Shown here one piece after another: positions 17,300-25,793 of a DNA stretch of 64,000 nucleotides. Both the position numbers and the translations under genes were made by a program. The DNA is from Rhodosalinus halophilus (GTDB lineage Bacteria; Pseudomonadota; Alphaproteobacteria; Rhodobacterales; Rhodobacteraceae): assembly GCF_003298775.1 (NCBI RefSeq), contig NZ_QNTQ01000001.1, forward strand, positions 186,001-250,000. Reading direction: 5' to 3'. The notes beneath the pieces are model-generated. The model saw only the letters and a list, made by a program, of their open reading frames with translations. It had not been told where the DNA came from and made no database searches. Within the stretch, counting starts at the first letter, position 1. Each line of letters begins with the position of its first letter.

Positions 17300-18867
17300 C
17301 AGCCGATCGCCTCCGCCGCCAGAAAGCCGGAGGCGCCGCCCAGACCCGGACCGGGATGGGTGGAGGCCCCGATGTGCCAGAGGCCCGGGATCGCGGTGCG
17401 GTGATTGACGCTGCTCTTGAAGGGCCGCCAGAGAAAGAACTGGTCGAGCGTGCAGGCCCCGCCGTAGGGATCGCCGCCCACGAGGTTCATGTTGAGCGCC
17501 TCGATGTCCGCCGGGCTCTGCGCCGAGCGCGCGATGACGCTCTCGCCGAAGCCGTCGATGTGGGCTGCCAGGATCGCCTCGATCCGGTCGGCATAGGCTT
17601 CGCGCACGGCCTCGGTCCATTTGCCGTCCGCGGGCGCGGCGATCTCGCCGGCCGCGTCGCCCTTGATGCGCCGCGGCGCCTCGGGCATCTGCAGCCACAG
17701 CACCGCCTTGCCCGCGGGCGCGCGCGAGGGATCGAGCGCGCTGGGCTGGCCCACGCAGATCGTGGGCCGCTCGGGCAGCATTCCGCGCTCGGCCTCGTTG
17801 GTGGCCTTCGACACGGCGTCGATGCCGTCGGTCAGATGCAGCAGCGCCACCTCCGACAGGCCTTCCGTCTTCCATTGCGGCGGGCGGTCGAGGGCGTAGT
17901 GGAGCTGGAAGTTGCCCTTGCCGTAGCGATACCTGCGCGTGGCCTCGACGGCCTGGGCGGGCGGTCGCTCCAGCAGCCGGAAGTAGAGCTGCGTCGGCGT
18001 GACCGAGGCGATCACGCGGCGCGAGAAGATGCGTTCGCCGTCGGCCAGGGTAACGCCGGCCACCTCCCCCGCCTCGACGTCGATGCGGGCGACGTCGGCC
18101 TCCGTGCGGATCTCGCCGCCCTGCTCGAGGATGATCGCGCGGAAGGCGTCCAGCAGCTTCTGCGCGCCGCCCTTCACGATCGGCGCGCCGAGCGCCTCGA
18201 GGCTGAAGGCGATGACCTTCGCCATCATGCCGGAGTAGGTGGATTCGGGCCCAAGTCCCGTGTGCAGCACCCAGGGCGCGAAGAGCGCCCGCGCGGTCTC
18301 AGAGCGGAAGTCGGCCTCGAGCCAGCCGCGCGCCGGCGCCAGCGCCTCGCCGAAGAAGGCGGCGAGCCCGCGCGGCCGGCGCGCCAGGGCCTCCTTGCCC
18401 AGCAGGGTCGCCGTCTGCCTGCCCCAGAGCTGCTGGCCCAGCAACGGGAACATCAGCCCCGCGTTCGCCTCCACCTCGCCCACGCCGCGGGCGAAGGCGT
18501 CACCGTCGCCTTCGGCCAGCGCCTCGAACATCGCGATGTTGGCGTCGCGGTCGCGGGTCAGAACGGCCGCCGAGCCGTCGGGCCGCAGCACCCCGGTCGG
18601 ATGCTGCGGATCGGTGAAGGCGACTCCGTGACGTGCCAGATCCTCGCCGAGCGCGCCATGCGCGGGCCCGGCGAGGAAAAGCACCCAGGTGGTCGCCATC
18701 ACGTCATGGAGAAAGCCCGGCGCGGTCAGCGCCTCGGTGCGGATGCAGCCGCCGATCTCGCCGTTGCGCTCAAGCACGAGCACGCGCTTGCCGCGCTTGC
18801 CCAGCATCGCCGCGCAGACCAGCGCGTTGATGCCGGAGCCGACGATGATCGCGTCCGGGCGCTCCAT
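17299..18867 (-). CDS. Phytoene-dehydrogenase-like FAD oxidoreductase (first of a pair)
   Basis: This 522-residue flavoprotein belongs to the large phytoene dehydrogenase-related/amine-oxidase-fold superfamily. The N-terminal dinucleotide fold is AIIVGSGINALVCAAMLGKRG (residues 6-26), followed by RNGEIGG. The C-terminal FAD motif GLWHIGASTHPGPGLGG is near 495. Real phytoene desaturase is unlikely because no carotenoid gene is nearby. It lies three bases after the isatin-hydrolase-like stop and overlaps the MarR start. A second protein of the same length and fold is encoded divergently at 19790. A dehydrogenation or oxidation step feeding or following isatin is possible; the substrate is unknown. 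Confidence 0.8.
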   Translation of the reverse strand: MERPDAIIVGSGINALVCAAMLGKRGKRVLVLERNGEIGGCIRTEALTAPGFLHDVMATTWVLFLAGPAHGALGEDLARHGVAFTDPQHPTGVLRPDGSAAVLTRDRDANIAMFEALAEGDGDAFARGVGEVEANAGLMFPLLGQQLWGRQTATLLGKEALARRPRGLAAFFGEALAPARGWLEADFRSETARALFAPWVLHTGLGPESTYSGMMAKVIAFSLEALGAPIVKGGAQKLLDAFRAIILEQGGEIRTEADVARIDVEAGEVAGVTLADGERIFSRRVIASVTPTQLYFRLLERPPAQAVEATRRYRYGKGNFQLHYALDRPPQWKTEGLSEVALLHLTDGIDAVSKATNEAERGMLPERPTICVGQPSALDPSRAPAGKAVLWLQMPEAPRRIKGDAAGEIAAPADGKWTEAVREAYADRIEAILAAHIDGFGESVIARSAQSPADIEALNMNLVGGDPYGGACTLDQFFLWRPFKSSVNHRTAIPGLWHIGASTHPGPGLGGASGFLAAEAIG

Positions 18868-18870
18868 GCC

Positions 18871-19662
18871 TCAGCCCTTCGGCACGAGGGCCAGGGCGCG
18901 GATCGGGCTGCCGGTGCCGTGCTCGATCTTGAGCGGCGCGGCGATCAGCACCGCGCCCTTCGGCGGCAGCTTGTCGAGATTGGCGAGGCTCGCCAGACCG
19001 AAGCAGTTGTCGCGGTGCAGGAAGTTGTGCGCGGGGAACGGCGGCTCCATGCCGCCGGCCTGGCCCGCGTCGGTGCCGATGCACTGCGTGCCCCAGCCGA
19101 CGATCTTCTTCGACAGCAGATACTCGATGCATTCCGGCGTCGGCCCGGGCGAATGCGGTCCGTTCTCGTCGGCGTTGAGGAACTTGTCCTCGTCGTCGGC
19201 GCGGGAGTCCCAGTCGGTGCGCATGACGACCCATTCTCCCTCGCCGATCTCGCCGTGCTCCTTCTCCCAGGCCTTCACATGCGCGTCGGTGAGCAGGAAA
19301 TCGGGATCCTTCGCCGCCTCCTTCGAGCAGTCGATCACGTTGACCGGCGCCACGACGCGCTGGATGTCGAGCGAGTCGGTATAGCCGTCGGCGTAGTCCT
19401 TGCCGGTGATCCAGTGGTGCGGCGCGTCGAAATGGGTGCCCGAATGCTCGCCCAGCACCATCCAGTTCCAGGCGAAGAACGGGCCGTCCTCGTCGTATTC
19501 GCTGATCTTGTGGATCTCGACCTTGGGCGTGTTCTTGGCGAAATCGGGTGGAAGCTTGAGGATCGGGGTGTCGGGTCCGAGTTTGCCCGAACAATCCACC
19601 ACCTCGATCTCGCCCGTCAGAAGCTTCGCGCCCAGATCCTTCACGGTATCCGCTGCCGACAT
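18871..19662 (-). CDS. Cyclase-family metal-dependent hydrolase, isatin-hydrolase-like
   Basis: The 263-residue protein belongs to the cyclase/kynurenine-formamidase superfamily, with the metal-binding signature HSGTHFDAPHH at about residues 75-85. The wider sequence (KVEIHKISEYDEDGPFFAWN, CIGTDAGQAGGMEPPFPAH, LHRDNCFGLASLANLDKLP) resembles, from memory, the Mn-dependent isatin hydrolase of the roseobacter relative Labrenzia aggregata, which opens isatin to isatinate. I could not align it here. The ATG at 19662 follows GGGAGAG. It is the first gene of the hydrolase-flavoprotein-marR operon. A kynurenine formamidase role is the main alternative, since a kynureninase-like gene lies 11 kb away. 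Confidence 0.8.
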   Translation of the reverse strand: MSAADTVKDLGAKLLTGEIEVVDCSGKLGPDTPILKLPPDFAKNTPKVEIHKISEYDEDGPFFAWNWMVLGEHSGTHFDAPHHWITGKDYADGYTDSLDIQRVVAPVNVIDCSKEAAKDPDFLLTDAHVKAWEKEHGEIGEGEWVVMRTDWDSRADDEDKFLNADENGPHSPGPTPECIEYLLSKKIVGWGTQCIGTDAGQAGGMEPPFPAHNFLHRDNCFGLASLANLDKLPPKGAVLIAAPLKIEHGTGSPIRALALVPKG

Positions 19663-19737
19663 GCTCACTCTCCCCTCATCTCCCTGATGGAGCGCGGGGC
19701 GGCCCCCGCGCGAACGGGGCGGAGCGTAGACAAGAAA

Positions 19738-19753
19738 ATATGCGTATGCAAAT
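19738..19753. promoter_or_regulatory. Candidate MarR operator, site B (hydrolase/flavoprotein divergent gap)
   Basis: ATATGC-GTAT-GCAAAT is a 16-bp near-palindrome in the 127-base gap between the isatin-hydrolase-like gene (minus) and the second flavoprotein (plus). Half-sites and spacer match site A at 16710-16725. A single site here could repress both directions. Confidence 0.55.
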
Positions 19754-19789
19754 GTCTTGTCCGGGCACAACGACAGCGAGGGGGACGGC

Positions 19790-21355
19790 ATGGCGGACGC
19801 CATCGTGATCGGCGCAGGCATCAACGGGCTCACCGCGGCGGCGGCGCTGGCCGCCAAGGGCTGGGGCGTCACGGTCTTCGAGCGCAACGAGGAGATCGGC
19901 GGCGCGGTGCGCACGGCCGAGCTGACGCAGCCGGGCTTTCGCCACGACTGGGGGGCACTCAACCTGTCGCTCTTCGCAGGCTCCGGCTTTCACGCACGCT
20001 TTGGCGAGGATCTGGCCCGCCACGGGCTGGAGTTCGTGCCCGTAAGCGACTGCTTCGCCACGGCTTTCCCGGACGGCAGATGGCTCGGCGTCTCGACCGA
20101 TCCGGCCCTGACCTCGGCGCGGATCGCGGGCGAGAGCGCGGCGGATGCCGCCCGCTGGCAGGCGATGCTGGGAGAGTTCGCAGAGGACGCGCCGCATATC
20201 TTCTCGGTCCTGGGCAGTCCGATGACGCCCGCCTCGCTGGCAAGGACCGCCTTCCGCATCTGGCGCAAGCGGGATTCGGCCTTTCTGCTGAAACTGGCGC
20301 GGCTGATGTTCACCTCGCCGCGCACCTTTCTGGAGGAGAACTTCGAAAGCCCGCGCGTGCAGGCGATGTGCGCGGCCTGGGGCATGCATCTGGACTTTCC
20401 GCCGGACCAATCGGGCGGCGCGGTCTTTCCCTATCTCGAGGCGATGGCGAACCAGAGCTTCGGCATGGTGATCGGAAAGGGCGGCGCGGATACCGTGACG
20501 CGCGCCCTGCGCGGCATGATCGAGGCGCGCGGCGGACGCATCGAGACCGGCGCGGAAGTCACGGAAATTCTTGTGGAAAGCGGCGTGGCCTCCGGCGTGC
20601 GGCTGGCCGATGGCCGGGTGGAGCGCGCCGGCGGGGCGGTGATCGCGAATCTGGCGCCGCGCGGGCTGATGCGCCTCTTGCCGCGCGGCAGCGGCGAGGC
20701 GGGCTACGACGCGCGCATGCAGCGCTTCCGGCACGCGCCGGGCACCATGATGCTCCATCTGGCACTCGACGGCCTGCCCGACTGGGCCGCCGGCGCGGAA
20801 CTCAAGCGCTTCATGTATGTCCACCTCGCCCCTTCGCTGCAACAGATGTCGGAGACCTACACCCAGGCGGTGAACGGCCTTCTGCCGCGCGAACCGGTGC
20901 TTGTCGTGGGACAGCCGGGCACCGCCGACCCCAGTCGCGCGCCCGAGGGCAAGCACACGCTCTGGGTCCAGGTGCGCATGGTGCCGGGCACGATCCGCGG
21001 CGACGCGGCGGGCGCCATCGACGCCACGGACTGGGAGGCGGCGAAGGAACCGATGACCGACCGGGTGCTGGACATCCTCGAGCGCTACGCGCCGGGGCTG
21101 CGCGCCCGGATCCTCGGGCAATGCGTGATGTCGCCCGCCGAGCTCGAATCCGGGAACCCCAACCTCGTGGGCGGCGACCAGATCGCGGGCTCGCACCACC
21201 CCTATCAGAACTTCCTGTTCCGGCCCGTGCCGGGGCGGGCCGACTGGTCCACGCCGGTGCCGAAGCTACATCACGTCGGCGCCTCGACATGGCCGGGCGG
21301 CGGCACCGGCGCCGGCTCGGGCACCATGCTGGCCGAGAAACTCGCGGGGAGGTGA
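19790..21355 (+). CDS. Phytoene-dehydrogenase-like FAD oxidoreductase (second of a pair)
   Basis: This 521-residue flavoprotein has the same superfamily architecture as the product at 17299-18867. The N-terminal motif is AIVIGAGINGLTAAAALAAKG (residues 4-24) with RNEEIGGAVRT. The C-terminal FAD contact is LHHVGASTWPGGGTGAGSG. Both share the NPNLVGGD/NMNLVGGDP pattern and similar length, so they may be ancient duplicates acting on related compounds. The ATG at 19790 follows GAGGGGGAC. It is divergent from the hydrolase gene and shares its operator. It may be read through into the ABC importer, although a promoter is seen at 21372. The substrate is unknown. Confidence 0.8.
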   Translation: MADAIVIGAGINGLTAAAALAAKGWGVTVFERNEEIGGAVRTAELTQPGFRHDWGALNLSLFAGSGFHARFGEDLARHGLEFVPVSDCFATAFPDGRWLGVSTDPALTSARIAGESAADAARWQAMLGEFAEDAPHIFSVLGSPMTPASLARTAFRIWRKRDSAFLLKLARLMFTSPRTFLEENFESPRVQAMCAAWGMHLDFPPDQSGGAVFPYLEAMANQSFGMVIGKGGADTVTRALRGMIEARGGRIETGAEVTEILVESGVASGVRLADGRVERAGGAVIANLAPRGLMRLLPRGSGEAGYDARMQRFRHAPGTMMLHLALDGLPDWAAGAELKRFMYVHLAPSLQQMSETYTQAVNGLLPREPVLVVGQPGTADPSRAPEGKHTLWVQVRMVPGTIRGDAAGAIDATDWEAAKEPMTDRVLDILERYAPGLRARILGQCVMSPAELESGNPNLVGGDQIAGSHHPYQNFLFRPVPGRADWSTPVPKLHHVGASTWPGGGTGAGSGTMLAEKLAGR

Positions 21356-21364
21356 TGCACAGAT

Positions 21365-21380
21365 ATATGCATTGACAAGT
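21365..21380. promoter_or_regulatory. Candidate MarR operator, site C (ABC importer)
   Basis: ATATGC-ATTG-ACAAGT has an exact left half-site compared with sites A and B, but a poor right half. It overlaps the -35 box of the predicted importer promoter. It is weaker than sites A and B and could be chance. Confidence 0.35.
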
Positions 21381-21400
21381 TTCAAGCCTAAAGCAATCAT
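21372..21400 (+). promoter_or_regulatory. Predicted promoter of the ABC importer operon
   Basis: TTGACA (21372-21377), exactly the consensus -35, is followed after 17 bases by AATCAT (21395-21400), a four-of-six -10. It lies about 100 bases upstream of the binding-protein start. Confidence 0.55.
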
Positions 21401-21499
21401 CCGTCGCGAAGGCGACCGGGCGGCAGGCGCCGCCCCAACAACAGGCGAAGATAACGACGGAGCGCCGCAGCGGCGCCCGACAACACCGGAGGTAACACC

Positions 21500-23029
21500 A
21501 TGACTCTCACGAGACGCGCCCTTCTTGGCTATGGCGCGACGGGCCTCGGCCTGTCGGTGGCGGGGCTGCCGATCCGCGCCTCGGCGCAGGTTCAGGATCT
21601 CACCATCGCCTACAACGTGAACCTGCCCAGCTGGGACCCGACGGTCGGCCCCTCGGCGGTGAACCCGACGATCCAGGGGATCTATCAGTCGGTCTTCGAT
21701 CAGTACATCGGCCAGAAACCCGACCTGAGCCTCACCGAGGGGCTGCTCACGGACTGGGGCTGGACCGACGACTACAGCCAGGTGAAGCTCACCGTCCGCG
21801 AGGGCGTGAAGTGGCACGACGGCACCGAGTTCACCCCTGAGGACGTGGTCTGGTCGCTCGAACGCGCAGGCAACCCCGAAACGGGCAATCCGATCCAGTT
21901 CATCTGGTCCACGATCGGCAACTTCCGCATCGACGGCAACGTCGTGACGGCCGACGTCAAGCAGTTCGACCCGACGCTGATCAAGTGGATGGGCTTCCTC
22001 ACGGGCTACGTGCTGCCCAAGCACTACATGGAGGAGGTCGGGCCCGAGGGCTTCGAGGCCGCGCCGATCGGCACCGGCCCCTATATGGTCGAGCGCTTCG
22101 AGCGCAACGCCTTCGTCCGGCTCAAGGCCAACCCCGACTACTGGGGCGGCGCGCCCGAGTTCGAGACGGTCACCATCAAGTTCGTCACCGACGCCTCCTC
22201 GCGCGTGGCCGAGGTGGAATCGGGCGCAAGCCACGTCACGCTCGAGATTCCTTACGAGGAATACGACCGGCTGAAGCAGAAGCCGGGCCTCGAGGGCGTG
22301 ACGACGCCGGTCTCCGACATCGCGATGATCTTCATCAACGACGTCGAGCCGATGCTGGACGAGAACGTGCGCCGCGCGATGCATCACGCCATCGACAAGC
22401 AGCTCATCGTGGACCGGCTGCTCTCGGGCTACGGCGTGCCGATCGACACGCTGCAGACGCCGCAATACGTGGCCTATGACCCCTCGATCCAGGTCGACTA
22501 CGACCCGGAACTGGCGAAGGAGCTGCTGGCGAAATCGGGCTACGGCCCCGACAACCCGGTGCGCTTCACCATCCAGACCACCCGCGGCTTCAAGCCCAAG
22601 GATTACGAGATGATCCAGGCGATCGTCGGCCTGTGGCGCCGCGTGGGCATCGAGGCCGAGATCGAGGTCTACGAGATCGCCAAGCACTTCGAGCTGCGCG
22701 CGGCCGACCAGCTCGCGCCGGCGGCCTTCTACAACTGGGGCAACGCGATCGGCGATCCCTCCACCTCGACCGGGCACGCGATGTTCGGCCCCACGCCGCA
22801 CTCGGTCTGGGACGGGCAGGAGCTGATCGACATGATCGGCCCGCTCTGGGGCGAGCCGGACGAGCAGAAGCGGATCGAGGGCTGGAAGGCCGTGGACCGC
22901 AAGATCGCCGAGGACGGGCTGGTGATCCCGCTCATCCAGTACGTGCAGCCGATCATCCACTCGGCCGAGATCGAGGTGACCCCGCATGTCTCGGGGGCCC
23001 TGCATCCGCATCGCATGACCCGCGCATGA
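21500..23029 (+). CDS. ABC transporter solute-binding protein, family 5 (peptide/nickel/opine type)
   Basis: The product has 509 residues, the size of family 5 periplasmic binding proteins. The N-terminus TRRALLGYGATGLGLSVAGL followed by ASAQ looks like a Tat-type or Sec signal peptide of about 30 residues. The family body shows LTDWGWTDDYSQVKLTVREGVKWHDGT and the IGTGPYMVERFERN motif. It should deliver its ligand to the two permeases and two ATPases encoded directly downstream. In this setting the ligand may be an aromatic or heterocyclic compound rather than a peptide, since family 5 proteins have varied ligands. The ATG at 21500 follows GGAGG. Confidence 0.92.
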   Translation: MTLTRRALLGYGATGLGLSVAGLPIRASAQVQDLTIAYNVNLPSWDPTVGPSAVNPTIQGIYQSVFDQYIGQKPDLSLTEGLLTDWGWTDDYSQVKLTVREGVKWHDGTEFTPEDVVWSLERAGNPETGNPIQFIWSTIGNFRIDGNVVTADVKQFDPTLIKWMGFLTGYVLPKHYMEEVGPEGFEAAPIGTGPYMVERFERNAFVRLKANPDYWGGAPEFETVTIKFVTDASSRVAEVESGASHVTLEIPYEEYDRLKQKPGLEGVTTPVSDIAMIFINDVEPMLDENVRRAMHHAIDKQLIVDRLLSGYGVPIDTLQTPQYVAYDPSIQVDYDPELAKELLAKSGYGPDNPVRFTIQTTRGFKPKDYEMIQAIVGLWRRVGIEAEIEVYEIAKHFELRAADQLAPAAFYNWGNAIGDPSTSTGHAMFGPTPHSVWDGQELIDMIGPLWGEPDEQKRIEGWKAVDRKIAEDGLVIPLIQYVQPIIHSAEIEVTPHVSGALHPHRMTRA

Positions 23030-23036
23030 CGCGTTC

Positions 23037-23062
23037 GGGGGCCGGCGTCAGCGCCGGCCCCC
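23037..23062. promoter_or_regulatory. Strong intercistronic stem-loop after the binding-protein gene
   Basis: GGGGGCCGGCG (23037-23047) and CGCCGGCCCCC (23052-23062) form a perfect 11-bp stem with a TCAG loop, between the binding-protein stop and the permease start. No T-tract follows. Such stems commonly protect binding-protein mRNA and reduce readthrough, giving more binding protein than membrane subunits. Confidence 0.65.
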
Positions 23063-23075
23063 TGCCCTTCGTCCC

Positions 23076-24083
23076 ATGAGTCTCAAGTCGTTCTCCATCC
23101 GCTTGGCGAGCATGATCGTCACGCTCTTCGGCGTGGCCGTCGTCGTCTTCGTCGTGATCCGCGTGGCGCCCGGCGATCCGATCGCCATGATGCTGCCGCC
23201 GGGCGCGAGCGAGGCCGACATCGAGCGGCTGCGGGGGCTCTACGGGCTCGACAAGACGGTCGTCGAGCAGTTCTTCATCTGGCTGGGCGGCGTGGTGCAG
23301 GGCGACTTCGGCACCTCCATCTCGCTTCGGCAGGACGTGCTGACCATCGTGCTGGGCCGGCTCCCCGCGACGCTCGAGCTCGCGACCATGGCGCTGGTGA
23401 TCGCCTGCGCGCTCGGGCTTCTGCTCGCGGTGCTCGGCACCCGGCGGCGCGGGCGCCGGGCGGAGGCGGCGGTGGATCTCTGGAACGGCATGACGCTCTC
23501 GATCCCGGATTTCCTCTGGGGGCTGATCTTCATCCTGCTCTTCGCCGTGGCGATCCCGCTCTTTCCCGTCTCGGGCCGGATCAATCCGCAACTGAATCCC
23601 GACTACGTGACCAATTTCCTGCTGCTGGAGTCGATCCTGCGGTTCGACTTCGCCGTCACCGGCAACCTGCTGCGCCACATGGCCCTGCCGGCGCTCGCGC
23701 TGGCGCTGCCGCTCTCGGCGGTGATCGCGCAGGTGCTCAAGCAGTCGCTCAAGGAGGTGATGGGCCTCGACTACGTGATGCTCGCCCGCGCCAAGGGGTT
23801 TTCCGAATTCGCGGTGATCTGGCGCGAGGCGCTGCGCAACGCCATCCTGCCCACGCTCACGCTGGCGGGCGTGCAGTTCACCTTTCTCATCGGCGGCACG
23901 GTGATCGTGGAAAAGCTCTTTTCCTACGAGGGGCTCGGCAACCTCGCCATCGACGCCGTCATCAACCGCGACCTGCCGCTCATCCAGGGAATCGTGCTCG
24001 TCTTCGCCGTGCTCTTCATCCTGATCAACCTCGCGGTCGATCTGCTCTACGCCACGCTGAACCCGAGGCTGCGCAATGGCTGA
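23076..24083 (+). CDS. ABC transporter permease (DppB-type)
   Basis: A 335-residue inner-membrane permease of the binding-protein-dependent type (BPD_transp_1), about six transmembrane helices. The first helix is LASMIVTLFGVAVVVFVVIRVAPGDP, the hallmark N-terminus of DppB. The EAA loop appears as YVMLARAKGFSEFAVIWREALRNAILP near residues 230-256. It pairs with the DppC-type permease whose start overlaps its end by eight bases. No good Shine-Dalgarno precedes the ATG at 23076, and the hairpin at 23037-23062 lies just upstream, so translation may be low. Confidence 0.92.
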   Translation: MSLKSFSIRLASMIVTLFGVAVVVFVVIRVAPGDPIAMMLPPGASEADIERLRGLYGLDKTVVEQFFIWLGGVVQGDFGTSISLRQDVLTIVLGRLPATLELATMALVIACALGLLLAVLGTRRRGRRAEAAVDLWNGMTLSIPDFLWGLIFILLFAVAIPLFPVSGRINPQLNPDYVTNFLLLESILRFDFAVTGNLLRHMALPALALALPLSAVIAQVLKQSLKEVMGLDYVMLARAKGFSEFAVIWREALRNAILPTLTLAGVQFTFLIGGTVIVEKLFSYEGLGNLAIDAVINRDLPLIQGIVLVFAVLFILINLAVDLLYATLNPRLRNG

Positions 24084-24912
24084 GACCGCGCGCACGCCGC
24101 TTCGCCTCTGGCTCTCGGGCGGCTGGTTGCTGCTGGTCGTCGCCGCCGCGCTCTTCGCGCCCTGGATCGCGCCGCACGACCCGCTGGCACAGGACCTCTT
24201 CCTCGAACGCCTGCCGCCCTTCTGGATCGAGGGCTCCGAGCCCGGCTACTGGCTGGGCACCGATTCCCTGGGCCGCGACGTGCTCAGCCGCATGATCTTC
24301 GGGGCACAGATCGCACTGATCGTGGCGATCCTCGCCGGGGGCGCAGCCTGCCTGATCGGCTCGGCCCTGGGGCTGGCGGCGGGCTATTTCGGCGGCTGGA
24401 CCGACAGGGTGATCGGCCGGATCGTGGACATCTGGATGAGCTTTCCGCCGGTGCTCTTCGCCATCCTGCTGGTCGCCGTGCTGGGCACCGGGCTGCATTC
24501 CGTCATTATCGCCATCGCAGTGATCGACTGGACCCGCTTCGCCCGCGTGATCCGGGCCGAGACGATGGGACAGACGCGGATGGACTACGTCGACAGCGCG
24601 CTGGTCGTGGGCCGGTCTCGCGCCGGGATTCTCGCCCGCGAGGTGCTGCCCAACGTGCTGCCCACCATCGGGGTGCTGCTCAGCCTCGAGATGGGCATCG
24701 CCGTGATCGTCGAGGCGATCCTGAGCTTCGTGAACCTCTCGATCGCCACCGACGACCCGACCTGGGGCGGCATGATCGCCGAGGGGCGCACGCAGATCCA
24801 CTTCGCCTGGTGGGTGCTGGTCTTTCCGATGATCGCGCTCTTTCTCACCGTCCTCAGCTTCAGCCAGTTCGGCGAGGGGCTGAAGGACCGCCTGGACCCG
24901 GTGCTGCGATGA
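24076..24912 (+). CDS. ABC transporter permease (DppC-type)
   Basis: A 278-residue permease, the second membrane subunit of the peptide/nickel-type importer. The N-terminal transmembrane segment is LWLSGGWLLLVVAAALFAPW, followed by HDPLAQD and WLGTDSLGRDVLSRMIFG, the characteristic DppC N-terminal pattern. The EAA loop is YVDSALVVGRSRAGILAREVLPNVLP near residues 172-197. Its start lies inside the end of the DppB-type gene and its stop overlaps the first ATPase start as ATGA, so the importer genes are translationally coupled. Confidence 0.92.
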   Translation: MAETARTPLRLWLSGGWLLLVVAAALFAPWIAPHDPLAQDLFLERLPPFWIEGSEPGYWLGTDSLGRDVLSRMIFGAQIALIVAILAGGAACLIGSALGLAAGYFGGWTDRVIGRIVDIWMSFPPVLFAILLVAVLGTGLHSVIIAIAVIDWTRFARVIRAETMGQTRMDYVDSALVVGRSRAGILAREVLPNVLPTIGVLLSLEMGIAVIVEAILSFVNLSIATDDPTWGGMIAEGRTQIHFAWWVLVFPMIALFLTVLSFSQFGEGLKDRLDPVLR

Positions 24913-25793
24913 CCGCGCCCGTGCTCTCGATCGAGGGGCTGAACGCCCGCCTGGGCCGCTCGGGCCCGCGCATCCTGCGGGATGTCTCGCTGTCGGTCGC
25001 CGCCGGCGAGGTGCACGGTCTCGTGGGCGAGAGCGGCGCCGGCAAGAGCATGATCGGCAAGGCCATCGCGGGCCTGCTGCCGCCGGCCGTGCGGGTGCAC
25101 TCGGGCACCATCCGCCTGCATGGCACCGACCTTGCCGCGCTTTCGCCCGGCGGGCGGCGCAAGCTGGTGGGCGAGCGGGTGGCGATCATCCCGCAGGATC
25201 CGCTCACTGCGCTCAACCCCTGCCGGCGCATCGGCGGGCAGATCACCGACCGGCTGATCCACATCCTGGGCTGGGAGCGTGCGAAGGCAGATGCGCGCGC
25301 CGCCGAACTGCTGGAGGAGGTGGCGATCCGCGATCCCGCCCGCGTGCTGCGCGCCTATCCGCACGAGCTTTCGGGCGGCATGCGGCAGCGCGTCCTGATC
25401 GCCGCGGCCTTCGCCGCCGAGCCGGAGCTGATCATCGCCGACGAATGCACCACCGCGCTGGACGTCACCGTGCAGCGCCAGATCCTGCGGCTGATCGCCG
25501 AGATGCAGGAGCGGCACGGCACCGCGCTGTTGTTCGTGACGCACGACATGGGCGTGGTGGCCAAGATCTGTCAGTCGCTCTCGGTCCTCTATCAGGGCAA
25601 GGTCGTCGCCCAAGGCGGGGTGGAGCGTTTCTTCGCCCAGACGCCGCCCCACCCTTACGCGGACGCCCTCATCAACGCCACGCCGCGCTACGACCGTCCC
25701 GAGGAGTCGCTGCTGCCCGTGCCGCAGAGCGTGCTCGACGGCCTCGCGCGCGAGATCGCGGCGGACGACGAAGCATGGGAGGCGCACGCGTGA
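24909..25793 (+). CDS. ABC transporter ATP-binding protein (DppD-type)
   Basis: The 294-residue ATPase has Walker A GESGAGKS (about residues 39-46), a Q-loop at [10 protein letters not shown], the ABC signature LSGGMRQR and Walker [13 protein letters not shown]. The C-terminal [12 protein letters not shown] segment resembles the oligopeptide/dipeptide transporter C-terminal region. It is coupled at both ends by ATGA/GTGA-type overlaps. With the DppF-type ATPase it should form the nucleotide-binding heterodimer of the importer. Confidence 0.93.
   Translation: MTAPVLSIEGLNARLGRSGPRILRDVSLSVAAGEVHGLVGESGAGKSMIGKAIAGLLPPAVRVHSGTIRLHGTDLAALSPGGRRKLVGERVAIIPQDPLTALNPCRRIGGQITDRLIHILGWERAKADARAAELLEEVAIRDPARVLRAYPHELSGGMRQRVLIAAAFAAEPELIIADECTTALDVTVQRQILRLIAEMQERHGTALLFVTHDMGVVAKICQSLSVLYQGKVVAQGGVERFFAQTPPHPYADALINATPRYDRPEESLLPVPQSVLDGLAREIAADDEAWEAHA

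Noticed and set aside
17299-21355. Carotenoid biosynthesis role for the phytoene-dehydrogenase-like proteins
   Set aside because: No phytoene synthase or other crt gene is present and the genes are embedded in an aromatic catabolism locus.
17356-21375. A 1339-codon plus-strand frame over the flavoprotein, hydrolase and second flavoprotein
   Set aside because: Overlaps three real genes in other frames; composition typical of GC-rich antisense or out-of-frame reading.
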